Below the pieces are notes generated by a model, which saw only the letters and a program-made list of their open reading frames with translations, was not told the origin of the DNA and ran no database searches. Of a DNA stretch of 64,000 nt, positions 35,881-44,347 are shown piece after piece. How positions within the stretch are numbered: the stretch's first letter is position 1; every line of letters begins with the position of its first letter. Both the position numbers and the translations under genes were made by a program. Source of the DNA: Lelliottia sp. WAP21 (GTDB lineage Bacteria; Pseudomonadota; Gammaproteobacteria; Enterobacterales; Enterobacteriaceae); NCBI RefSeq assembly GCF_020532665.2, contig NZ_JAIWPG020000008.1:62001-126000 (forward strand), in the 5' to 3' direction.

Positions 35881-37626
35881 ATGATAAAACCAACGTTTTT
35901 GCGCTGGGTTGCCCTCGCCGCGTTGATGGCGGGCGGGACTTTTACTGTGGCGGCAAATCCTCCTGCGGCACCGCCAGTGTCCTACGGCGTGGAAGAAGAT
36001 GTTTTTCATCCTGTGCGGGCGACGCAGGGTATGGTGGCCTCGGTGGACGCAATGGCGACCCAGGTTGGGGTCGATATTCTTAAAGGGGGCGGTAATGCGG
36101 TCGATGCGGCAGTCGCGGTGGGCTATGCGCTGGCCGTGACGCATCCACAGGCCGGTAATCTGGGGGGCGGCGGCTTTATGATGCTGCGAACCAAAGACGG
36201 TAAAACCGTGGCCATCGACTTCCGCGAAATGGCGCCCCAGCAAGCGTCCCGCGACATGTTCCTTGACGATCAGGGCAATCCTGACAGTAAAAAATCGCTC
36301 ACCTCCCATCTGGCGACCGGGACACCCGGTACCGTTGCAGGCTTTTCCCTGGCGCTGGAAAAATATGGCACCTTACCGCTGAACAAAGTGGTCCAGCCGG
36401 CGATTAAGCTGGCGCGGGATGGCTTTGTGGTGAACGACGCGCTGGCCGACGATTTGAAAACCTACGGCAGCGAGGTCATTCCTCAGCATGAAAACAGCAA
36501 GGCTATCTTCTGGAAAGAGGGCGAACCGCTGAAGAAGGGCGATAAGCTGGTGCAGAAGAACCTGGCGAAAAGCCTTGAGCTGATTGCGGAAAACGGGCCA
36601 GAGGCTTTCTACAAAGGGGCGATTGCCGACCAGATTGCCGACGAGATGCAAAAAAACGGTGGGCTTATCACCAAAGCGGATCTCGCGGAGTACAAGGCCG
36701 TCGAGCGTGAGCCGATTCACGGAAGCTATCGCGGCTATGACGTCTTCTCTATGCCCCCTCCGTCTTCCGGCGGCATTCACATCGTGCAGATCCTCAACAT
36801 TCTTGAAAACTTCGATATGCACAAGTTCGGCTTCGGCAGTGCGGATGCCATGCAGGTGATGGCGGAGGCAGAAAAACGCGCCTACGCCGACCGTTCAGAA
36901 TACCTGGGCGACCCGGACTTTGTGAAGGTGCCGTGGCAGGCGCTGACCAATAAAGACTATGCCAAATCCCTGGCTGAGCAGATCGATATCAACAAGGCCA
37001 AACCGTCGAGCGAGATCCGCCCGGGCAAGCTGGCACCGTATGAGAGCAACCAGACCACCCACTTCTCGGTGGTGGATAAAGACGGTAACGCAGTGGCGGT
37101 GACCTATACCCTCAACACCACCTTTGGTACCGGCATCGTGGCGGGCAATAGCGGGATCCTGCTCAATAACGAAATGGATGACTTCTCTGCCAAACCGGGC
37201 GTGCCGAACGTCTACGGGCTGGTGGGCGGGGATGCAAATGCGGTAGGGCCGAAAAAGCGTCCGCTGTCGTCCATGTCACCGACCATCGTGGTCAAAGACG
37301 GTAAAACCTGGCTGGTGACAGGCAGCCCTGGCGGTAGCCGTATTATTACCACCGTGCTGCAAATGGTGGTGAACAGCATTGATTTTGGCATGAATATCGC
37401 CGAAGCGACGAATGCCCCGCGTTTCCATCATCAGTGGCTGCCGGATGAGCTGCGGGTTGAAAAAGGCTTTAGCCCGGATACGCTTAAAATCCTTGAGCAA
37501 AAGGGGCAAAAAATCGCGGTGAAAGAGGCGATGGGCAGTACCCAGAGCATTATGGTCGGGCCGGATGGCGCGCTCTATGGTGCATCGGACCCACGTTCAG
37601 TCGATGATTTAACGGCGGGGTTCTAA
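35881..37626 (+). CDS. ggt: Gamma-glutamyltranspeptidase Ggt
   Basis: This 581-residue periplasmic Ntn-hydrolase precursor has a signal peptide (MIKPTFLRWVALAALMAGG...VAA), large-subunit sequence with the FREMAP region, and the autoprocessing site ESNQTTHFSV, whose Thr becomes the N-terminal nucleophile of the small subunit. The small subunit has PLSSMSPTIV and TGSPGGSRI. It cleaves gamma-glutamyl bonds of glutathione and related compounds. ATG 35881 is chosen over 35854 because it gives the E. coli N-terminus with a GGAGAAC ribosome site before it. Confidence 0.96.
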   Translation: MIKPTFLRWVALAALMAGGTFTVAANPPAAPPVSYGVEEDVFHPVRATQGMVASVDAMATQVGVDILKGGGNAVDAAVAVGYALAVTHPQAGNLGGGGFMMLRTKDGKTVAIDFREMAPQQASRDMFLDDQGNPDSKKSLTSHLATGTPGTVAGFSLALEKYGTLPLNKVVQPAIKLARDGFVVNDALADDLKTYGSEVIPQHENSKAIFWKEGEPLKKGDKLVQKNLAKSLELIAENGPEAFYKGAIADQIADEMQKNGGLITKADLAEYKAVEREPIHGSYRGYDVFSMPPPSSGGIHIVQILNILENFDMHKFGFGSADAMQVMAEAEKRAYADRSEYLGDPDFVKVPWQALTNKDYAKSLAEQIDINKAKPSSEIRPGKLAPYESNQTTHFSVVDKDGNAVAVTYTLNTTFGTGIVAGNSGILLNNEMDDFSAKPGVPNVYGLVGGDANAVGPKKRPLSSMSPTIVVKDGKTWLVTGSPGGSRIITTVLQMVVNSIDFGMNIAEATNAPRFHHQWLPDELRVEKGFSPDTLKILEQKGQKIAVKEAMGSTQSIMVGPDGALYGASDPRSVDDLTAGF

Positions 37627-37633
37627 TTGTGTT

Positions 37634-37704
37634 GCCGGGTGGCGGCTGCGTCTTACCCGGCATACGTTTCAATTCCCTCTCCCTGTGGGAGAGGGTGAGG
37701 GCAA
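37634..37704. repeat. REP element plus GGGAGAGGG palindrome between ggt and yhhY
   Basis: GCCGGGT (37634-37640) pairs with ACCCGGC (37655-37661), a typical REP. It is followed by CCCTCTCCC (37675-37683) and GGGAGAGGG (37687-37695) with the tail TGAGGGCAAC. It lies between the convergent ggt and yhhY genes. Confidence 0.8.
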
Positions 37705-37708
37705 CACA

Positions 37709-38197
37709 TTACTTCATCCGCGCCATATAATACGCATCCACATACTCGCCGTTACGCAGGGCGAAGTTCCTGCCGGTTCCTTCAATTTCAAATCCAAACT
37801 TCTTGTACAGCGCCAGTGCAGCAGGGTTATCCGCAAAAACCGTGAGCTCAATGCGTTCAATGCGCAACCAGTTGTCGCAGAGATTGACCATTTCGCGCAT
37901 GAGCGCACGACCCACACCGCGTCCCTGTACATCAGCGGCCACGCTAATGCCGAACGTTGCAACGTGGCTGCGGCGGGGATTTTCCATCACATCGAGTGCC
38001 ATATGGCCAACCACTCGTTGGTCAAGACAGGCGACGAGATGCCGTCTTCCCGGTTTCGTCGCGACCCGGTCATGCCACATATCCATTGAGGGATGGGGAA
38101 GTTGTAGCGTGTCGTGATACACCCCAGGATGCGACATAATGTCACGTAACGCTTCTGCATCGCGGGCTTCGATATGGCGTATCACAATCTCACTCAT
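37709..38197 (-). CDS. yhhY: GNAT N-acetyltransferase YhhY
   Basis: This 162-residue GNAT protein has the acetyl-CoA binding loop VAADVQGRGVGRALMREM near residue 85 and the C-terminal FADNPAALALYKKFGFEIEG motif. E. coli YhhY acetylates certain amino acids (reported for Phe and Met). It is divergent from ryhB and converges with ggt, the same arrangement as E. coli. Confidence 0.93.
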   Translation of the reverse strand: MSEIVIRHIEARDAEALRDIMSHPGVYHDTLQLPHPSMDMWHDRVATKPGRRHLVACLDQRVVGHMALDVMENPRRSHVATFGISVAADVQGRGVGRALMREMVNLCDNWLRIERIELTVFADNPAALALYKKFGFEIEGTGRNFALRNGEYVDAYYMARMK

Positions 38198-38282
38198 TCC
38201 TTCATCCTCAGTCAGTTAAACGTCCATTCCAACATCAGTGAGATTAAAATTTGAGTCAACTGCTAATTTTTGCAAAAAAGAT

Positions 38283-38313
38283 TGGACAAGTGCGAATGAG
38301 AATGATTATTATT
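38283..38313 (+). promoter_or_regulatory. ryhB promoter with Fur box
   Basis: TTGGAC (38283-38288) is the -35, and the region 38294-38315 (GAATGAGAATGATTATTATT) is a Fur-box-like string of GAATGA/GATTAT hexamers covering the -10. This matches the iron-repressed E. coli ryhB promoter and lies just upstream of the RNA start. Confidence 0.85.
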
Positions 38314-38319
38314 GCTCTG

Positions 38320-38413
38320 CGTTCAGGAAGACCTCTACGGGAACCTGAAAGCACGACATTGCTCACATTGCTTCCAGTATTATTTTAGCCAGCGTCTCGC
38401 TGGCTTTTTTTTG
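38320..38413 (+). ncRNA. ryhB: RyhB iron-responsive small RNA
   Basis: The core GCACGACATTGCTCACATTG and the following CTTCCAGTATTA match E. coli RyhB as I recall it, including the 5' hairpin (CAGGAAGACC...GGAACCTG). It ends in a perfect 8-bp terminator stem AGCCAGCG-TCT-CGCTGGCT (38388-38406) and a T-run. RyhB pairs through Hfq with mRNAs of iron-containing proteins and causes their decay under iron limitation. The position between yhhY and yhhX is conserved. The 3' end is approximate. Confidence 0.95.
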
Positions 38414-38423
38414 TTTTTTTTCG

Positions 38424-38459
38424 CCCGCTCTCCGTGGAAGAGGGCTGGGGTGAGGGCAA
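38424..38459. repeat. Degenerate REP-like element after ryhB
   Basis: CGCCCGCTCTCCGTGGAAGAGGGCTGGGGTGAGGGC-type sequence is a diverged copy of the GGGAGAGGG family; CTCTCC and GGAAGAG are its damaged arms. It lies between the ryhB terminator and the yhhX start. Confidence 0.65.
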
Positions 38460-38505
38460 AACTTGCGCTATGGTTGCTCTCAGTAACCTTAAAAAGGACT
38501 GAGCC

Positions 38506-39543
38506 ATGACACTACATTGCGCATTTATTGGATTCGGTAAAAGCACTACCCGTTATCATCTCCCCTACGTTCTCAACCGCAAAGACAGCTGGCACGTCGC
38601 CCACATCTACCGCCGTAGCGCGAAACCGGAAGAGCAGTCTCCCCAGTATTCCCATATTCATTTCACCAGCGATCTGGCGGAGGTGCTTAACGATCCGCAG
38701 GTGAAGCTGGTGATCGTTTGCACGCACGCTGACAGCCACTTCGACTACGCGAAGCAGGCGCTGGAGGCGGGGAAAAACGTGCTGGTGGAAAAACCTTTCA
38801 CCCCGACCCTCGCCGAAGCGAAAGAGCTGTTCGCGCTGGCGAAAAGTAAAGGGCTGACCGTCACCCCGTATCAAAATCGTCGCTTTGACAGCTGCTTCCT
38901 GACGGCGAAAAAGGCAATTGAGAGCGGCAAGCTCGGCGAAATCGTCGAGATTGAAAGCCACTTTGACTATTACCGCCCGGTCGCGGAAACCAAACCCGGC
39001 CTGCCGCAGGATGGTATGTTTTATGGCCTTGGCGTACACACGATGGATCAGATTATCTCTCTGTTTGGCCGACCGGACCACGTGGCGTATGACATCCGCA
39101 GCCTGCGCAATAAAGCGAACCCTGACGATACCTTTGAAGCTCAGCTGTTCTATGGCCGCCTGAAAGCCATCGTCAAAACCAGCCACTACGTCAAAATCGA
39201 CTACCCGAAATTTATCGTTCACGGCACCAAAGGCTCGTTTATCAAATACGGGATCGACCAGCAGGAGACCAGCCTGAAGGCCAATATCATGCCGGGGGAG
39301 CCGGGCTTTGCGGCCGATAATACGGTGGGGATACTGGAATACGTTAACGACGAGGGCGTCACGGTACGGGAGGAGTGGCTGCCTGAAACGGGCGACTATG
39401 GCCGTGTCTATGATGCGTTGTATGACACCCTGAACAACGGTGCGCCGAATTACGTCAAGGAAACTGACGTTCTCACCAACCTGGAAATCCTGGAACGGGG
39501 CTTTGAACAGGCCTCACCTGCTACGGTAACCCTCGCGAAGTAA
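38506..39543 (+). CDS. yhhX: Gfo/Idh/MocA family oxidoreductase YhhX
   Basis: This 345-residue protein has an N-terminal NAD(P)-binding stretch (LHCAFIGFGKSTTRYHLPYV) and the family motif VLVEKPFTPTLAEA with the catalytic Lys of EKP. The C-terminal domain includes GLGVHTMDQIISLFGRP. The substrate is not known to me. ATG 38506 is preceded by AAAAAGGACTGAGCC. Its neighbours ryhB and yhhW match E. coli order. Confidence 0.93.
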   Translation: MTLHCAFIGFGKSTTRYHLPYVLNRKDSWHVAHIYRRSAKPEEQSPQYSHIHFTSDLAEVLNDPQVKLVIVCTHADSHFDYAKQALEAGKNVLVEKPFTPTLAEAKELFALAKSKGLTVTPYQNRRFDSCFLTAKKAIESGKLGEIVEIESHFDYYRPVAETKPGLPQDGMFYGLGVHTMDQIISLFGRPDHVAYDIRSLRNKANPDDTFEAQLFYGRLKAIVKTSHYVKIDYPKFIVHGTKGSFIKYGIDQQETSLKANIMPGEPGFAADNTVGILEYVNDEGVTVREEWLPETGDYGRVYDALYDTLNNGAPNYVKETDVLTNLEILERGFEQASPATVTLAK

Positions 39544-39553
39544 GGCATATCGG

Positions 39554-39590
39554 CTCCTCTGGTCTTGTTCATAATTTTTGAACAGAGGAG
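39554..39590. promoter_or_regulatory. Nested inverted repeat upstream of yhhW
   Basis: An outer pair CTCCTCTG (39554-39561) / CAGAGGAG (39583-39590) encloses an inner pair TGTTCA (39566-39571) / TGAACA (39579-39584). It may be the yhhX terminator or an operator for yhhW; there is no T-run longer than four after it. Confidence 0.5.
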
Positions 39591-39666
39591 TCAATTTTCA
39601 CCCACTATCATCCCCGAAGGTTTACGTCCACACTTACTCCATCGAAACGAACTGGAGTGGTAAACA

Positions 39667-40362
39667 ATGATCTTCTTACGCAAAGCAAACGAACGTGGTC
39701 ACGCGAATCATGGCTGGCTGGACTCATGGCATACCTTTTCGTTTGCCGATTATTACGACCCGAATTTTATGGGCTTCTCCGCTCTGCGCGTCATTAACGA
39801 CGACGTGATCGACGCAGGTCAGGGCTTTGGTACCCATCCACACAAGGACATGGAAATCCTGACCTATGTGCTTGAAGGCGCCGTGGCGCACAAAGACAGC
39901 ATGGGTAACGAAGAGCAGGTTCCGGCCGGTGAGTTTCAGATTATGAGCGCGGGTACCGGTGTGCGTCACTCGGAATACAACCCGAGCAAAACGGAAAAAC
40001 TGCACCTGTATCAAATCTGGATCATTCCGGAAGAAACCGGCATCACGCCACGCTACGAACAGCGTCGCTTTGATGCAGAGCAGGGCAAACAGCTGGTGCT
40101 GTCGCCGGATGCGCGTGAAGGTTCCCTGAAAGTGCATCAGGATATGGAACTGTACCGCTGGGCGCTGGCGAAAGACGAACAATCCGTGCACCAGATTGCG
40201 GCTAACCGTCGCGTGTGGATTCAGGTGGTGAAAGGTAATGTGTCCATTAACGGCACCAAAGCCACCACGGCAGATGGTCTGGCAATCTGGGATGAGCAGG
40301 CGCTGTCCGTGCACGCCGACAGTGAAAGCGAAATTCTGCTGTTTGACCTGCCACCGGTCTAA
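39667..40362 (+). CDS. yhhW: Pirin family protein YhhW (quercetin 2,3-dioxygenase)
   Basis: This 231-residue bicupin has metal-binding residues in GTHPHKDMEIL (His57, His59) and GVRHSEYN (His, Glu), as in E. coli YhhW, for which quercetinase activity and structure are known. The physiological substrate is uncertain. GGAGTGGTAAACA precedes ATG 39667. A terminator follows before gntR. Confidence 0.94.
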   Translation: MIFLRKANERGHANHGWLDSWHTFSFADYYDPNFMGFSALRVINDDVIDAGQGFGTHPHKDMEILTYVLEGAVAHKDSMGNEEQVPAGEFQIMSAGTGVRHSEYNPSKTEKLHLYQIWIIPEETGITPRYEQRRFDAEQGKQLVLSPDAREGSLKVHQDMELYRWALAKDEQSVHQIAANRRVWIQVVKGNVSINGTKATTADGLAIWDEQALSVHADSESEILLFDLPPV

Positions 40363-40378
40363 TAAATCATAAATAAAT

Positions 40379-40416
40379 GCCCAACCGTCCCTCTGAAAGG
40401 GGAAGGTTGGGCTTTG
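40379..40416 (+). terminator. yhhW terminator
   Basis: GCCCAACC (40379-40386) and GGTTGGGC (40405-40412) form a stem enclosing a second small pair (CCCTCT/AGGGG), followed by TTTG. It separates yhhW from gntR. Confidence 0.65.
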
Positions 40417-40462
40417 TCCGTGATAAACTGAGCAAATCTCTCCCCACAGATTTCTCAGGACG

Positions 40463-41458
40463 ATGAAAAAGAAAAGACCCGTACTTCAGGATGTAGCCGA
40501 TCGCGTCGGTGTGACCAAAATGACGGTCAGCCGTTTCTTACGTAACCCGGAACAGGTTTCCCTGGCGTTGCGTGGCAAGATTGCCGCTGCTCTCGATGAA
40601 CTGGGTTATATCCCCAACCGCGCACCCGATATCCTGTCCAATGCGACCAGCCGTGCGGTGGGCGTCCTGTTACCTTCCTTAACCAACCAGGTGTTCGCCG
40701 AAGTTCTGCGCGGAATCGAAAGCGTGACCGATGCGTTTGGTTATCAAACTATGCTCGCGCACTACGGGTACAAGCCGGAACTGGAAGAAGAACGTCTGGA
40801 ATCCATGCTTTCCTGGAACATTGACGGGCTGATCCTGACCGAGCGTACCCACACGCCACGAACCTTGAAAATGATTGAAGTGGCCGGTATCCCGGTGGTC
40901 GAGCTGATGGACAGCCAGTCGCCCTGTCTGGACATTGCGGTTGGATTTGATAACTACGAAGCAGCACGTCAAATGACGGCGGCCATTCTGGCTCGCGGGC
41001 ATCGTCACGTGGCCTATTTGGGTGCGCGTCTGGATGAACGTACTATCATCAAACAAAAGGGATATGAGCAGGCCATGCTCGACGCCAACTTAACGCCGTA
41101 CAGCGTGATGGTGGAACAATCTTCCTCCTACTCGTCCGGTATTGAGCTGATGCGTCAGGCACGTCGCGAGTATCCCCAGCTTGATGGCATCTTCTGTACC
41201 AACGATGACCTTGCGGTCGGCGCCGCCTTTGAATGCCAGCGCCTGGGGCTGAAAATCCCGGATGATATCGCTATTGCGGGTTTCCACGGTCACGATATCG
41301 GCCAGGTGATGGAGCCGCGCCTGGCGAGCGTCCTGACGCCGCGTGAGCGCATGGGCCGTATTGGTGCAGAACGCCTGCTGGCGCGTATTCGTGGCGAGGT
41401 GGTGACACCCAAAATGTTAGATTTAGGTTTCACCTTGTCACCAGGTGGATCAATTTAG
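40463..41458 (+). CDS. gntR: Gluconate repressor GntR (LacI family)
   Basis: This 331-residue regulator has an N-terminal helix-turn-helix (LQDVADRVGVTKMTVSRFLR) and a periplasmic-binding-protein-like effector domain (AVGVLLPSLTNQVFAEVLRGIE). In E. coli it represses gntKU, gntT and the edd-eda genes until gluconate binds. Two GntR-type operators precede gntK just downstream. The stop is followed by the gntKU control region. Confidence 0.96.
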   Translation: MKKKRPVLQDVADRVGVTKMTVSRFLRNPEQVSLALRGKIAAALDELGYIPNRAPDILSNATSRAVGVLLPSLTNQVFAEVLRGIESVTDAFGYQTMLAHYGYKPELEEERLESMLSWNIDGLILTERTHTPRTLKMIEVAGIPVVELMDSQSPCLDIAVGFDNYEAARQMTAAILARGHRHVAYLGARLDERTIIKQKGYEQAMLDANLTPYSVMVEQSSSYSSGIELMRQARREYPQLDGIFCTNDDLAVGAAFECQRLGLKIPDDIAIAGFHGHDIGQVMEPRLASVLTPRERMGRIGAERLLARIRGEVVTPKMLDLGFTLSPGGSI

Positions 41459-41467
41459 TCTGACAAG

Positions 41468-41567
41468 TTTGAGCTAGCTCACACTTATTCACTTCATCCA
41501 CGTTTGGATATTGCTTCTCTTTAGCCCCGGCAGGACAATGTTACCGATAACTGTTACCCGTAACAAT
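41468..41567 (+). promoter_or_regulatory. gntKU promoter with CRP site and two GntR operators
   Basis: TTTGA-GCTAGC-TCACA (41468-41483) is a CRP site. TTGCTT (41511-41516) and GACAAT (41534-41539) are 17 bases apart and form a plausible promoter. ATGTTA-CCGA-TAAC (41538-41551) and TGTTA-CCCG-TAACA (41552-41565) match the GntR consensus ATGTTA-N4-TAACAT and lie just downstream of the -10, giving repression by GntR and activation by CRP. Confidence 0.8.
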
Positions 41568-41584
41568 TGACTGAGGGACTCCCT

Positions 41585-42112
41585 TTGAGCACGACGAATC
41601 ACGATCACCACGTTTACGTCCTGATGGGCGTTTCCGGTAGCGGTAAATCTGCGGTTGCAAGCGAAGTGGCGCATCAACTCCAGGCCGCGTTTCTGGATGG
41701 CGACTTTCTTCACCCGCGCAGCAACATCACTAAAATGGCTGCTGGCGAACCGTTAAACGACGAAGACCGCAAACCCTGGTTGCAGGCGCTGAATGATGCC
41801 GCCTTTGCGATGCAGCGCACCAATAAAGTGTCTCTGATTGTCTGTTCTGCGCTGAAGAAAACCTACCGCGACCTGCTTCGCGACGGTAACCCAAATCTCT
41901 CTTTCATCTACCTGAAAGGCGATTTCGACGTGATTGAAAGCCGTCTGAAAGCGCGTAAAGGTCACTTCTTTAAGACCCAGATGCTGGTCACGCAGTTCGA
42001 AGCGTTGCAGGAGCCGGGCGCGGACGAGCAGGACGTATTAGTGGTTGATATCGATCAGTCACTGGAAGGTGTTGTCGCCAGCACCATCGAGGTTATTAAC
42101 AAAAGGCAGTAA
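41585..42112 (+). CDS. gntK: Gluconate kinase GntK
   Basis: This 175-residue kinase has Walker A GVSGSGKSAVASEVA and the conserved FLDGDFLHPRSNITKMAAGEPLNDEDRKPWL. It phosphorylates gluconate to 6-phosphogluconate for the Entner-Doudoroff and pentose phosphate pathways. The start is TTG at 41585, behind GAGGGACT, giving the E. coli N-terminus after the initiator (STTNHDHH). The gntU start follows three bases after the stop. Confidence 0.95.
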   Translation: MSTTNHDHHVYVLMGVSGSGKSAVASEVAHQLQAAFLDGDFLHPRSNITKMAAGEPLNDEDRKPWLQALNDAAFAMQRTNKVSLIVCSALKKTYRDLLRDGNPNLSFIYLKGDFDVIESRLKARKGHFFKTQMLVTQFEALQEPGADEQDVLVVDIDQSLEGVVASTIEVINKRQ

Positions 42113-42115
42113 GTT

Positions 42116-43456
42116 TTGAGTACATTAACGCTAGTTTTAACAGCAGTCGGTTCCGTTTTACTGCTGCTGTTTTTGGTGATGAAAGCGCGTATGCATGCTT
42201 TCGTTGCTTTGATGGTGGTTTCTATTGGTGCTGGTCTTTTTTCCGGTATGCCGCTCGATAAAATCGCGGCGACCATGGAAAAAGGGATGGGCGGCACGCT
42301 GGGTTTCCTGGCGATTGTCGTCGCACTGGGCGCGATGTTTGGCAAGATTTTGCATGAGACGGGCGCGGTCGATCAGATTGCCGTCAAAATGCTGAAATCC
42401 TTTGGTCACAGCCGCGCGCACTACGCGATTGGCCTCGCCGGTCTGATTTGTGCGCTGCCGCTGTTCTTCGAAGTGGCCGTGGTGCTGCTGATTAGCGTGG
42501 CGTTCTCGATGGCGCGCCATACCGGCACTAACCTCGTGAAGCTGGTGATTCCGCTGTTCGCGGGCGTGGCGGCAGCGGCAGCGTTCTTACTGCCTGGACC
42601 TGCGCCGATGCTGTTGGCTTCTCAGATGCACGCCGACTTTGGCTGGATGATCCTGATTGGCCTGTGCGCGGCAATCCCGGGAATGATCATTGCCGGCCCG
42701 CTGTGGGGCAACTTCATCAGTCGTTACGTCGAATTGCACATTCCGGATGACGTGACTGAGCCACACCTTGGCGAAGGCAAAATGCCGTCGTTCGCGTTCA
42801 GTCTGTCCTTGATTCTGCTCCCCTTGGTGCTGGTGGGGTTGAAAACTATCGCGGCGCGTTTTGTGCCGGTAGGGTCGACCACCTACGAGTGGTTTGAGTT
42901 TATCGGTCACCCGTTCACGGCGATTCTGGTCGCGTGTCTGGTGGCTATTTACGGCCTGGCGATGCGTCAGGGCATGCCGAAAGACAAGGTGATGGAGATC
43001 TGCGGCCACGCGCTGCAGCCAGCAGGTATCATTTTGCTGGTGATTGGTGCCGGTGGTGTGTTCAAGCAGGTGCTGGTGGATTCCGGCGTGGGTCCTGCTT
43101 TGGGTGAAGCGTTGACCGGCATGGGTTTACCGATTGCAGTGACCTGCTTCGTACTCGCTGCCGCGGTGCGCATCATTCAGGGTTCGGCGACGGTAGCATG
43201 CTTAACCGCCGTGGGTCTGGTGATGCCGGTGATTGAACAGCTGAACTACTCCGGTGCACAAATGGCCGCGCTGTCTATCTGTATTGCGGGTGGTTCGATT
43301 GTGGTGTCACACGTCAACGACGCCGGCTTCTGGCTGTTCGGTAAATTTACCGGCGCGACTGAAGCGCAAACCCTGAAAACCTGGACGCTGATGGAAACCA
43401 TCCTCGGCACGACGGGTGCCGTTGTCGGGATGATTGCGTTTACGTTACTGAGCTAA
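42116..43456 (+). CDS. gntU: Low-affinity gluconate transporter GntU
   Basis: This 446-residue permease of the GntP family has about twelve helices with HETGAVDQIAVKMLKSFG, PLFFEVAVVLLISVAF and SHVNDAGFWLFGKF, all family signatures. The start is again TTG (42116), giving STLTLVLTAVGS and exactly the E. coli length; no ATG is near. With the TTG of gntK, both genes use weak start codons. A terminator and repeats follow. Confidence 0.95.
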   Translation: MSTLTLVLTAVGSVLLLLFLVMKARMHAFVALMVVSIGAGLFSGMPLDKIAATMEKGMGGTLGFLAIVVALGAMFGKILHETGAVDQIAVKMLKSFGHSRAHYAIGLAGLICALPLFFEVAVVLLISVAFSMARHTGTNLVKLVIPLFAGVAAAAAFLLPGPAPMLLASQMHADFGWMILIGLCAAIPGMIIAGPLWGNFISRYVELHIPDDVTEPHLGEGKMPSFAFSLSLILLPLVLVGLKTIAARFVPVGSTTYEWFEFIGHPFTAILVACLVAIYGLAMRQGMPKDKVMEICGHALQPAGIILLVIGAGGVFKQVLVDSGVGPALGEALTGMGLPIAVTCFVLAAAVRIIQGSATVACLTAVGLVMPVIEQLNYSGAQMAALSICIAGGSIVVSHVNDAGFWLFGKFTGATEAQTLKTWTLMETILGTTGAVVGMIAFTLLS

Positions 43457-43472
43457 GGCAAGGCAGGTAGAA

Positions 43473-43500
43473 AAAAAGGACAACGTGAGTTGTCCTTTTT
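43473..43500 (+). terminator. gntKU terminator
   Basis: AAAAAGGACAAC-GTGA-GTTGTCCTTTTT is a perfect 12-bp stem with a four-base loop and a T-run, 16 bases past the gntU stop. Confidence 0.85.
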
Positions 43501-43513
43501 TGTTGTTTATTTC

Positions 43514-43722
43514 CCCTCTCCCTGTGGGAGAGGGCTGGGGTGAGGGCATCTGGCCGCATTAGCTCAAATCAAAAAGGCAACGATAGTTGCCTTTTGTTGT
43601 GTTTGCTCCCTCTCCCCGTGGGAGAGGGCTGGGGTGAGGGCATCAGGCCGCACAAGCTCAAATTAAAAAGGCAACGATAGTTGCCTTTTGTTGTGTTTGC
43701 TCCCTCTCCCACAGGGAGAGGG
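43514..43722. repeat. Tandem REP-like/terminator-hairpin composite between gntU and yhgN
   Basis: Three GGGAGAGGG palindromes alternate with two hairpins AAAAAGGCAAC-GATA-GTTGCCTTTT that start at 43571 and 43665, a spacing of exactly 94 bases. The two hairpin copies and their flanks (TTGTTGTGTTTGCTCCCTCT) are almost identical, showing recent tandem duplication of a composite unit at this convergent junction. Confidence 0.88.
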
Positions 43723-43753
43723 AGAAAACCTTACGCTGCCATATTGCGTTTAT

Positions 43754-44347
43754 CTAGCCCTTCATCCACGCCCGTATCCCATCCAGGAACATCTGCGTCG
43801 CCATCATCACCAGAATCAACCCCATCAGGCGCTCCAGCGCGTTCACCCCTTTCTCACCCAGCAAGCGCAGGAATAGCGACGATTGCAGCAAAATGATAAA
43901 CGTCCCGCCCCAGGCGATGAGCAGGGCGATGACCAGATGGCTCATCTGATTGGGATACTGATGTGACAGCAGCATCAGCGTCGCGAGGATTGTCGGACCC
44001 GCAACCAGCGGAATAGCCAGCGGTACGATAAACGGCTCTTCACCTGCGGGCAGGCCGCTGCTGCTGCCTTCGGCGCTGGGGAAAATCATCTTAATAGCAA
44101 TCAGGAACAGAATAATCCCGCCCGAAATGGAGACCGTTTCGGCGCGCAGATTCAGGAACGCGAGGATCTTTTCCCCGGCAAAAAGAAAGATGAACATCAC
44201 CAGCAGGGCGATGAGGAGCTCGCGGATCATAATCGCCCGGCGGCGCTTGGGTTCGGTGTGTTTGAGCACCGACATGAAGATGGGCAGGTTCCCCAGTGGA
44301 TCCATAATTAGGATCAATAAAACCGCCGCGGAAATGATTTCACTCAT
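43754..44347 (-). CDS. yhgN: MarC family inner-membrane protein YhgN
   Basis: This 197-residue protein has six hydrophobic segments and MarC-family motifs (LLILIMDPLGNLPIFMSVLK near the N-terminus, PLAIPLVAGPTILATLMLLS near 110). ATG 44345-44347 gives the E. coli length; a TTG two codons upstream is less likely. Function is unknown to me; antibiotic efflux has been proposed for the family but not supported. It is divergent from asd. Confidence 0.92.
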   Translation of the reverse strand: MSEIISAAVLLILIMDPLGNLPIFMSVLKHTEPKRRRAIMIRELLIALLVMFIFLFAGEKILAFLNLRAETVSISGGIILFLIAIKMIFPSAEGSSSGLPAGEEPFIVPLAIPLVAGPTILATLMLLSHQYPNQMSHLVIALLIAWGGTFIILLQSSLFLRLLGEKGVNALERLMGLILVMMATQMFLDGIRAWMKG

